64,000 nucleotides of DNA from NCBI GenBank assembly GCA_949987565.1, contig OX465113.1, positions 8,364,270-8,428,269 on the forward strand, in the 5' to 3' direction. The translations under genes and the position numbers were made by a program. Below, piece by piece: positions 54,661 through 64,000 of this stretch; position 1 is the stretch's first letter, and the number at the start of each line of letters is the position of its first letter. The notes below the pieces were generated by a model, which saw only the letters and a program-made list of their open reading frames with translations, was not told the origin of the DNA and did no database searches. This DNA is from Luidia sarsii. Its lineage: Eukaryota; Echinodermata; Asteroidea; Paxillosida; Luidiidae.

Positions 54661-57600
54661 TAAAATTATGAAACAATGTAGAGGGCACGACGCTTCGATC
54701 CCATGCCCAGCAAAACCTTTCTCCGAGATCCACCGAAACGTCAAACCCTCTACATAATTGTTTGCTTTTCGTTTGACAACCTAAGATTGAACGATGGTTT
54801 CGTTCGGCGTCTATATAGTCCTGAGGAATAACCGGCCCAGGCGTGTGACAGCGATCAAGCTCTGGCGACACCCCCACTCGCCCTTGCCCTCGCCCCTTAC
54901 CTCGCATCGCTTATCTCTGATCGATCCAAATTACGGAATAGATAAAAAAAAACAGCAACAAGACGACAAAAACCTTGGCGACTGACGCACTGCGACGGTT
55001 GACGAAGCTACGGCTTGCGCAAAGCCTACAGGAAAACCCGCTATCGATAGCGGGCCAAATTAACCCCTCGTACAATCCAGTAATTAGATTATAGATTTCT
55101 TTTCTTTCTCCCGCCCTTTTTGTTTTTATCGGATGCTGCTCTTTTCGATCCCCCACCCCCCTGTATCTATTTGCTTCTTTATTATTCTCACGGGGGATGT
55201 AACCGTTGGTGACCTTTTAAGACTTCGGCATGCAAGGCTGACATGGACGAAATCGTGCCCCTAGGGGACTGACGAGGGGAGGGGGAGGGGGAGGAGGGGG
55301 AGAGAGAGAGAAACGACCCCCAAAAAAGAAAGACTGGGGACGGCAGGGGAACTGAAAGTCGTTCCGGCCGATGACAGTTTTAAAAGAGCCTGCAGACCTT
55401 GGCTCGGATAATGATGGATACTCTTGGATTTGTGCTCCTCAACTTTTCCAGGAAAAACTCGAACAAATGAGTGCCTTGTTTGAGGGAGCTCCGTTGGTCC
55501 TTCCCGACGAGCTGAGGATAGAATGGAAAAAAATGGGGGAGAGAAAAAACGAAGAAGAGAGTTGGCCAAAATCACGGCAAAAGTCTAAACCCAACCGCCC
55601 CTCTCTCTCTCCCTCTCTCTTCATCTTGTTGACAAAATGATACCGCCAAATAACCCCCTATTTTCAGGGAAGATGGTAGCGGTCGGCGTGATATCAATCG
55701 CGTGGATTAATTGTGTGGTTACCTACCTGGGCCCAGGACGGTACTTTGCGGCACTGTGTGTGTCGTAGGGGGAGGGGTGCTGTTATTATTGCGGTAGCGT
55801 TGAAGGGTGTTAGGTAAACTGTATTTTCTTTTCAGGCAAAACTGTTTTCTTGTTTACCCCCCCAGGCTGGTAGATGGGTATAAGAGGCCCGTGGGGGTAG
55901 AGGCCCCGTGTCACCACCGCGGGGCTTGGGGGTATAGCGGTTTCATTCCAGTCATCAGTAATACCTCATGATGTCCGTGTGTATACCGTTCGGCACTCTT
56001 TTTTTTTCAACCAAACTTCGGATCAACCCTACTCAGAGAGTCTTCAGAGTTGATCAAGTATGGGGCCCGGGGGTTCAGTGGTGTTTTTACTTTGATCTGA
56101 AATGAAGAGGGGGGGGGGGATCAGGCAGGTGTCGCCGATGACATTTTGGGTAAAAGTCTTTAAAAGCCATATTCCACGAAAACGACCCCCTGGAAAATTG
56201 CCACATAATACGCGCTGGGGGTGCCAATCCCAGTAAATCCAGCCGTCCGCAGCATAGTGGATGAAAGCCTATAACGTCTCGCGTCCGTGCAAACGCACGA
56301 CTCCGGATCGATCCACAGGTCCCCGCCCCCACACCTACCTACCCCCATCCCCACCCCTGTCAGGTGGGTAACGGTAGCCGCGTTCGTCATGCCATGGAGC
56401 TGTACGGTCTGACTGGTGACTATTGGCATAGCCTAAGCATAGCCGTGTTTCGTCTCATTTCTTCTTGCGCATGATGAGACGGCTGATGTTGCTTTCTGTC
56501 GCCGGTAAATTGTTGGGGTTCGACAGAGGGATCAGTCACCAGAACTCACCACTATAGGAGGTCGAGAACTATGTTCTATAGCACTTTTCACACTACAGAG
56601 CCAAAACCCCGGAAAAATCCCGGGGATTTCTTATTTTACACCACCAATACCCCCGCAACCGTTCACGCAGGACCCATTTTGGTCACTCACGGGGACACTA
56701 TTTCCCGGGAATATGTACGGTCGTTTCACACTGGCAATTGCAACGACGACTTAAACACATTTTGCTATACGAAAGCCCACGCACTCTTCCCAACTGGTTT
56801 GCCTTTGTGTGTACTTCATAAGCTGCCATCCTTCCTCCCAGATGTAATGCTTGGTGGAGGAGGCTGTAGGATAGCAATGGATGTGTGGAGTAAATACACC
56901 GACAAACGAATAAAATGACTGATACATGAATCGACAGGAAGGGGCTATAGTCCTCAGTGTGAAAGACTTCGCGAATTTCATAGGTTTCAACGCGTCTGTT
57001 TTTTCCCCGCACGATACACTTTTTGGGGCCGAAATAGTGGTACAGAAGTGACACTAGGCCCCCGTGGTGCACAAATCGTAAGACAATGCTTGGTCTAAGT
57101 TGGCGATGATCGCTAGCAACTCCTGGTCTTCTATCATCGGGATAAAGGGGGCCTTTTTCATCAGACAGACTAAAAACAAATTTTGAAAAATGGCAGTGAA
57201 ATTGGACCAGGACTGGACGGGATTTCACAAAGCCTTACGATGCATCGTAATTCAACTTACGATGGATAACCCATCGTTAGCTGTGTTAGGCCGTGTGCTT
57301 TCTGTGCATCGCTCATCGTCTTACGATTGATCGTAAGTTACGATGAGTTTGATGAAATCCAGCCCTGGTCTGGTAACCAGCGTTTTGATACCACCCATGC
57401 TATCCAGCCCTAAGGTTGCAGCTCTCCAGAAGAGTCAACTATCTTTTAATATTTGGTCGGAGAAGACGTTCCCTTCCCCAAACCGAAGCCACATGCCTCC
57501 CGTTTTCATGACTAACCCCTTGTTCTTATAGAGGGCGGGCAAACGAAATGAGGAACGCCTGACTGACTGAGCCCTAGCCCTAGCCGGCTTTCGGGAAAGT

Positions 57601-60540
57601 CCCCGTTCAGTCCATGGTCCTCTTCCAAAACCCGGCTTAGGCTCCGGCTCCGGCTTTGTCTCCATTTATTTCATCCGTTTTAAAGTATAGGAGCCATTAC
57701 TGCGTTTTGAAAAAGAACCCAAAGCTTCCACGTCAACGGATAACTCCACCGCCGTTTTTGGATAACAGATTCGAATCCGTAGCCGGGTTTTGGAAAAGGG
57801 CATACGCCATAGAGCTCTGTGACGTATGCCTAAGATGGTCCCTGTCGATACGGAGCCTGTCAAGTGACGTCGTTGATTTATTTCTGGGATATTTCAAGGG
57901 GAAGCCAGGGATATACAGGGAGCGAATAGTATCTCTAGGGAACGAAATGGAATTTCAAGGTAACTCCCAAGTTTCTAAAACCAGAGAGCGGAGAAGCATT
58001 TCCAGGAAGAATACAATTACCGGAGATCCAACAGCTGTCTTTTCGTGGGTTCCGTATTGAAGCTATCAATAATAATCTTGCGGAGCTTTACAGCCAGGAA
58101 TTAGGCATGTTGGATGATGTCAATATCGTTGTTTTTATACAAGTTATTGTTATATCGCTTGCAAACTTTCGCTGGGGTTTGTATTGTGCTGTTCATTGCA
58201 GTGTGTCCCGTGCGAGCTCCGTTGTGGTGGTAGTTGCAGAAAAACACTTCAGCCGCGAGTCGGAAAAAGGCACTTGACATGTGGGTGTCTACCGGGTTCC
58301 TGACGGCAGGTAACCCCGCCACACGTGCGGTGATGTCGGCACATGGATGGAGACATACTATTGCCGGTATGCCGGCCATTGTTTTGCCGGCGGGCGTAAA
58401 GAGAGCGGATCGGAAATCAGGAAGCATTGTGGAATGTCTGGATTGTTTTCGCCCCTAGGTCCCCCACGACTGACTGCTCTCCCTCTCCCGCCCTTTACAC
58501 CGGCCGTCTCCCAGGTGGCCCTATCCCGCCTAGCTATTGTTTCCCCCTACAAAGGGTTGACAGCTGGCGGACAATGGTAATTATCACCACCACCACCACC
58601 GCGGCCTCTGCCACTGCCACCACCGTTCCCATCTCGTTATCTGCCCTTTCTCCTTTCGACGAAACGACCGGTTTTCTCAGGCCCTCAGTGAGCGCCTAAG
58701 CACGCGATTCTCGTCAGTGGTGTGGGGAGGCTGGGTGGGTGATTGGGTGGGTGGGGGGGGGGGCGAAATGGGACAGGGAGAGGAGAGGGGAGAGGGGCAG
58801 GGGGTGGTGGTGGACGACAATAGCTCGTCAACCCCCACACCGGACGCGGCACGGCGCTGACTTCAGAATTCCAGGGCGGCTTACAGCATTCTTCATCAGA
58901 AATGGTTCTCAGAAATGGGCGCTTGGCAATTGGGCGACCGACCGGCCACACACAAATAGAAGGTGTTGATGATGACGCGGGGATGCCCTCACCTCAACCC
59001 CACTCCCCTCACTCCCTTGATTGCATCCTCGTCGCCTGTCCGTTTGTCAGACCGGTGATCTCTCCCCAATCCCACCCCACCCCCTTAGAAACAAATCCCA
59101 GCGGCCTCGTACACCGCCCGCACGCTCCGTGTCGCCCACTAGAGATCAGCCCACTCATGTCGACCACTCATGCACAGATACGCTAAATAAATTATTGTCA
59201 ATGCTGAAGGCGACTGAGGTGACTTGGTGACTTCGAAAAAGAAAGAAAAAAATCCCAAAACACACTGCCCACCAGTTAGAAAAAAACACGCACACAATAA
59301 TCCATGCACTGTTTGCACGGACCTGGTAAACATGTTTGCGAGGTAATTTCACCTTTGCCTCCCCCTCTTCCTTTTCTTATTACAGGCCACGAAGGACGTT
59401 TGGTCGACGATACCATCAAAAGTGGTGGAGGCTGAGGAATCCTTGTGTGTTTTTTTTGTCTTCGAGAATTCCGATCGCCGTCCAGGCTTCCTGTTCGTGT
59501 GAGTGCGTGGGCGTTCACGATTAAAACGCCAAGGGTCGATTTGTGATACCGCCTTCACTGACCGGATCGTACTGTATACGAAGCAAAGCTGTGGACAGGA
59601 TAGATAGGCCAAGGTCTTTACCAGTACCCCCAACCAGCCATCGGCAGTTGGACGGGGGAGTAAGGCAAAATGACATCTCGATCATTTCTCTCTTGGAGAT
59701 TTTCCGCCTATTATGACTATTGTAACAGACAGATTCTGGGGCCGTTTTCGAAATGGAGGCTTAGGCTCGGGCTTAGGCTTCGGTCATATTTATCTTACTC
59801 GTTATAATATCACAGGCATCTATAAACAAGCGTTTGGCCCCAGTTTCTTGGTGAATACTCTGTACGTACCTATCGAGCCAGCAAACCTTCAAATTCGGAA
59901 ACAACCCACAACCTTGATTTTCAGGTGGCCCATTACGGAGACGAAGACCACCGTTTGAGACTTAACGTGTCCCTTGTGGGCCACCATACATTCTGGGTTG
60001 TCTGTACCGTAACATAATCATGCGTGTAAACATAGCTGTACTACAATAGCTGTAGTGTACAGCACATAGGATGTACAGGTATTATGTGGGCCCGGCCATG
60101 GAGGTGTTCACTATTTTGTGTGAATACTATGCTGACCTTCACAGACACAGGCGTCGCCTAACGGGTTGATGAGACCGGCTATTTTGGGGGCGCACTGCAT
60201 AGTCGGGTCTGCCTGAGGCACTTGTGCACGGCGGGATGGAGGTTGGGTTGTTTGGGGGAGTGGTTGGCGAAGGTGCTTCGGGCATTTTGGCGGCCTCGTC
60301 TTTTGGGAGGTATTCCGATGTTCTGGCACTGGGCAAATTATTGGGGCCCGTCGCAGCCTTCAATACCCCTCGAGGAGAGGGCTGACAAACCCAAAGCTGG
60401 CAGGTACACCTGTCGCCAAAAATGTACCCTCAGGGTTATCACGGCTTCAGTATAACTATGTGATTCATTCTCAGAATTGAATGCTTTGAATTTCTTCATG
60501 GATGGGGTTAATTGGGCATGCTTTAGGAGGACTGTAAGCC
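54661..60540. other. No gene recognised
   Basis: A 5.9-kb stretch of mixed composition. Items seen: a degenerate Penelope end-module pair (54690-54760), GC-rich segments with short purine runs (55275-55310, 58740-58800), and a possible MITE with CTTTTCACACT/AGTGTGAAAG ends (about 56580-56970). An 89-codon frame at 55371-55640 is soluble and Glu/Lys-rich, but it has no splice context or family I recognise. A long first exon or UTR of a gene off the right edge cannot be excluded. Confidence 0.4.
57180..57470. mobile_element. Diverged SINE interrupted by a small MITE
   Basis: SINE-like flanks (GAAATTGGACCAGGACTGGA before, ACCAGCG...CTATCCAGCCCTAAGG after, minus orientation) enclose a 146-bp MITE (57211-57356). 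The MITE has ends GGGATTTCA and TGAAATCC and the inverted motifs TTACGATGCATCGTAA and TTACGATTGATCGTAA. Confidence 0.55.
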
Positions 60541-60544
60541 ACCA

Positions 60545-61290
60545 GAGAACGGGTCCAATCCGACCACGTGCGATTCAATCCGATCTCAAGGCAACCCAAC
60601 CCAATCCAATCCGATCCAATCTACCCGACCCCAATCCGATCCAACCTACCCGACCTCTATCCGATCAGCGTATACCAACGCAACCCGACCCAATTGGACG
60701 CAACTCATCCAACCCATTTTATACAACCCATCAAACCCAACACAGCCCAACCCAACTCAACCCACCCCAACCCATTCCAATCGAAACCAACCTAACATAA
60801 CCCAACCCATCCCAACCTAGCATAACCCAATTCAACCCACCCCCAACCTAACATAACTACCAACCCAATCCAACCTAACATAACCCAAACCAACCCAATC
60901 CAACCTAACATAATCCAACCCAATCCAATTCGATCCATGCCTTACTAGGACTATGCACCCAGAGAACGGGCCCAATACAACCACGTGCGATTCAATCCGA
61001 TCTCATGACACCCCAACCCAACCAACCCAACCCAACCCAACTTGGCCCAACCCAATCCAACCCAACCCAACCCAAACTAACCCAACCTAACCAAATCTAA
61101 CCCAACCAAATCCAAAGCAAACCACCTTACCCCAATCCGACCAACGCAACCCAACGCAACCCAACATAACCCAAACCATGGAGGAAGCTTCCTCCGTGCC
61201 CAAACTGATCCATCGTAATTCAACGCAACGTAACCCCAACCCCAATATACCAACCTAGCCCAGCCCAGCTCAGACCAATCCGAAATGGAC
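60545..61290. repeat. Degenerate CCCAA/CCAAT-type pentamer array
   Basis: Long runs of AACCCAACCCAATCC and related words (CCTAACATAACCCAA), purine-poor in G. A 30-bp segment, AGAACGGGTCCAATCCGACC and CGTGCGATTCAATCCGAT, occurs at 60545 and again, slightly varied, at 60962, showing higher-order duplication. Confidence 0.8.
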
Positions 61291-62370
61291 TGGGAGATTT
61301 ACAAAGCAACAACCAATCATAATGACAGGTGCTCATTTTCACTCAAACTTACAGATTCACGCCAGCCAGCCATAATGAAATATAGAAGAGACAGAGAGAA
61401 ACACGAGAGTCTGAGAAGCGGACAAGGTTGCAGCGCTTGAAGCAAGATATTCATCTCCACAGGTCAGCCTTGATTTAACGCAAGTATCAAAACAAACGCC
61501 CAAAATATCACCTAGACTTCCGCAGGTACTCTCCGATGCTTTCAAGTAAATCTTGGTGTGTGCGTTTCGGGGGTTTTTGTCCTTGAAAGAATAAAATAAA
61601 TTAACATGTAACGAGTCCTGCGAAGCTCGTTTGTCTGAAATTCGGTAATACCTTCGGAATTCGGAGCATGCCCTTGCACGCAGGCGCGGCTGATTAGGCC
61701 AATCGTGTGAGACTGGGAGTTCATTACAGAAATCCACATCACAAAACCCAACGAACCAGAATGCTCGATCGCAAAACCGTGGCCCGGTTAGAAGAAAAAC
61801 ATATCATAATCAGAACGAGCATGCACACGCTCCAGCGCGTACTCTAGAGAGCAGTCGTTTCTATAAATAAGTCACCGCTCTTCTCGTGCCTATTATTAGA
61901 CCCCCCTTCTTATTTGACAACACGGCGCTAATCCTGAACTCGTTTCTGTATTTTTTTTCTAGTTTGTTTGGTTGTCCCTTCGTTCCCTCCGAAGGACGAC
62001 AGATTCCAGACGATTTGGGGACACGGGCGATAGGCCTAAGTCCCTGGGGACATCGCGCTGGACCCAGTACCCGAGGGTCACGAGAGCCGCATCGTTCCCC
62101 CTCGTACGCCGTGGCCTTGGCGGTCTTCCCTTCCCTCCCCTCCCGCTGAGATGAGATCGGTTCCCCGGATTCCTTTTTTTCTCTCTCTCTCTCGCTGTCA
62201 TTTTGCGGACTTCGCTTTTTGTTCGTCCGACCCCGCATCCATTCCCCAAAACACAAATACACAAACATGTAACTCGCCTGGGGAAGTTGTAGCTATTTTG
62301 TGTGAATCCAGTTTTACAATACTTTACTACTATTACATGTATGTTAAATAGTTGACATAAGGAGACTTGG
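61291..62370. other. No gene recognised
   Basis: Frames on both strands (e.g. 61357-61737 and 61861-62268 on the minus strand) lack domains or splice evidence. Nothing else is seen. Confidence 0.4.
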
Positions 62371-62375
62371 AAAGT

Positions 62376-62441
62376 GGGAGAGAGGGAGGGAGGCAGGGAG
62401 AGGGGGAGAAAGAGAGAGAAAGAGAGAGAGAGAGAGAGGGG

Positions 62442-62492
<51 letters not shown>

Positions 62493-62725
62493 GGGGAGAG
62501 AGAGAGAGAGGGGAGAGAGGGAGAGAGGGAGGGAGGGGGGGGGAGAGAGAGAGAGAGTGAGAGAGAGAGAGAGGTGAGAGAGAGAGAGAGCGGGAGGGGA
62601 GAGAGAGGAGATGGATAGAGAGAGAGGGGGAGGGGAGATAGAAGGACAGAGAGATAAAGGGAGAGAGGGGTGCATGGGGGAGAGAGAGGAGAGAGAAAGA
62701 GAGGAGAGAGTTTATGAGGGAGGGG
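62376..62725. repeat. Polypurine (GA)n tract
   Basis: Nearly uninterrupted GAGAGA with G runs, 350 bp. The minus-strand SLSLSP frame is composition only. Confidence 0.92.
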
Positions 62726-63222
62726 CAGATCTGGCCAGGAGGATCAAAACCTCAGGTACAATAACTTGCACGTTTTTCATAATTATAAAGACGGAGATGA
62801 TGCAGATAATTGGCATGTGCTGGGTTCACGGCCGGTACGTGTATGTGAGCAAAAGTGTGGCGGCCCGCGTGTTTGCTGCGAAGTTGACAGCTAAAGGGTA
62901 TAACTATGAGAAAGGATCTAGGTATAGTTACACATACCAGACCCATTTAGAAGTACACGATATATAGATCGCTCTCTGTTTGTGAAGTAATAGCTTGAAA
63001 TATCACATAGGTGGGTTTCGACCACTGGTTTTTTTCGGCATCCCGTGCAAAAATATTGATATGTGGTTCAGCGCGCAATGTCAATGCCAGGAGGGATGGG
63101 CAACCATGACGTTTTCTGCGAATATCTTTCACTGGTGCTCTGAACGATTTGAGAGAAGACAGAAGCGCGGCGAAAGTGCGCGACAAAGGCAGATTCCCCG
63201 AACCGCCCCGGGCCAAGAATAT
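62726..63222. other. No gene recognised
   Basis: Short unique segment between the polypurine tract and the minisatellite. One frame (ending 62967) continues out of the GA tract and is not supported. Confidence 0.4.
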
Positions 63223-64000
63223 AGGTAGGGGAGGGGAGGGAACTCAGGGGAGGGAAAGGAAGGGGAGGGGATACCGGGAGGGTAGAGGAGGGGAGAAGAG
63301 GGCAGGGGATGGCAGTGGAGGGGAGGGGAGGGCAGGGGAGGGGACTGGATGGGAGGGCAGGGGAGGGGAGGGGAGAAGAGGGCAGGGGAGGGCAGGGGAG
63401 GGGACTGGATGGGAGGGCAGGGGAGTGCAGGGGAGGGCAGGGGAGGGCAGGGGAGGGGACTGGATGGGAGGGCAGGGGAGGGCAGGGGAGGGCAGGGGAG
63501 GGGACTGGATGGGAGGGCAGGGGAGTGCAGGGGAGGGCAGGGGAGGGGACTGGATGGGAGGGCAGGGGAGTGCAGGGGAGGGCAGGGGAGGGGACTGGAT
63601 GGAGGGCAGGGGAGTGCAGGGGAGGGCAGGGGAGGGGACTGGATGGGAGGGCAGGGAGTGCAGGGGAGGGCAGGGGAGGGGACTGGATGGGAGGGCAGTG
63701 GAGTGCAGGGAGGGCAGGGGAGGGGACTGGATGGGAGGGCAGTGGAGTGCAGGGGAGAGCAGGGGAGGGGACTGGATGGGAGGGCAGTGGAGGGGGAGGG
63801 CAGGGCAGGGGAGGGGACTGGATGGGAGGGCAGGGGAGTGCAGGGGAGGGCAGGGGAGGGCAGGGGAGGGGACTGGATGGGAGGGCAGGGGAGTGCAGGG
63901 GAGGGCAGGGGAGGGCAGGGAGGGCAGGAGAGAGGACTGGATGGGAGGGCAGGGGAGGGCAGGAGAGGGCAGGGGAGGGCAGGGGAGAGGACTGGATGGG
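63223..64000. repeat. G-rich minisatellite, continues off window
   Basis: Units built from GGGAGGGCAGGGGA and GGGGACTGGATG blocks, with a higher-order period of roughly 45-60 bp (GACTGGATGGGAGGGCAGGG at each turn). Many runs of three to four G per unit could form G-quadruplexes on the plus strand. The array is still going at the last base. Confidence 0.92.

Noticed and set aside
54227..54907. 226-codon Ser/Leu/Pro-rich minus-strand frame
   Set aside because: Composition artefact of the GA-rich tract.
55371..55640. 89-codon frame MTVLKEPADLGSDNDGYSWI... as a gene
   Set aside because: Plausible composition but no family match that I recognise and no splice or promoter support; recorded only as a possibility.
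60545..61290. Telomeric repeat
   Set aside because: Words are CCCAA/CCTAACATAA mixtures, not ordered TTAGGG, and lie inside other sequence.
61959..62675. 238-codon SLSLSP-type minus-strand frame
   Set aside because: Composition artefact of the second GA tract.
62611..62967. 118-codon frame continuing out of the GA tract
   Set aside because: Start lies in simple repeat; the unique part has no domain.

Overview
The window is animal DNA: spliced GT-AG genes at low density in a matrix of transposable-element debris. The four host genes found (a DEPDC1-type DEP protein, R3HDM4, a fibrinogen-related lectin-like protein and the NHEJ factor PAXX) and the repeat types (tRNA-derived SINEs, Penelope fragments, a Ty3/gypsy element, TTAA-flanked MITEs, ACATGTAC and GGCCTATAGGCC simple motifs) suggest a marine deuterostome. 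An echinoderm is my best guess, but the species cannot be fixed from the sequence alone. All four host genes lie on the minus strand. Exons were assembled by hand from splice signals, codon phase and recalled human homologues, and every junction given is phase-consistent.

Layout: (1) 731-10881, DEPDC1 homologue, six exons, 3' end outside the window; its 5.3-kb first intron holds a nest of foldback elements, including a 1.29-kb palindrome, and a CDE/CHR plus CCAAT motif set sits upstream of the ATG. (2) 10.9-16.8 kb, intergenic, with a SINE, TTAA and hAT MITEs, Penelope end modules and a 22-bp minisatellite. (3) 16781-26202, complete R3HDM4 homologue in seven exons, whose introns carry a Penelope reverse transcriptase fossil and two TTAA MITEs. 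(4) 28619-38674, an intact Ty3/gypsy retrotransposon on the minus strand with 2,044-bp LTRs that look identical, gag, pol and a GGGAAAC -1 frameshift site. (5) 39854-42181, a 1.17-kb tandem duplication abutting an intronless fibrinogen-domain gene (42175-43155). (6) 44-47.9 kb, inverted MITE copies. (7) 48088-53187, complete PAXX homologue in seven exons, 202 residues. (8) 53.2-64 kb, no gene recognised; polypurine tracts, a CCCAA-type array and a G-rich minisatellite that runs off the end.

Functionally, the host genes are not an operon. DEPDC1 (mitosis), PAXX (Ku-dependent end joining) and a secreted recognition protein merely share the region. The most unusual material is the set of three separate foldback elements, each flanked by a perfect 9-bp duplication and each starting 5'-TAGT, and the well-preserved gag-pol recoding signal of the young retrotransposon.
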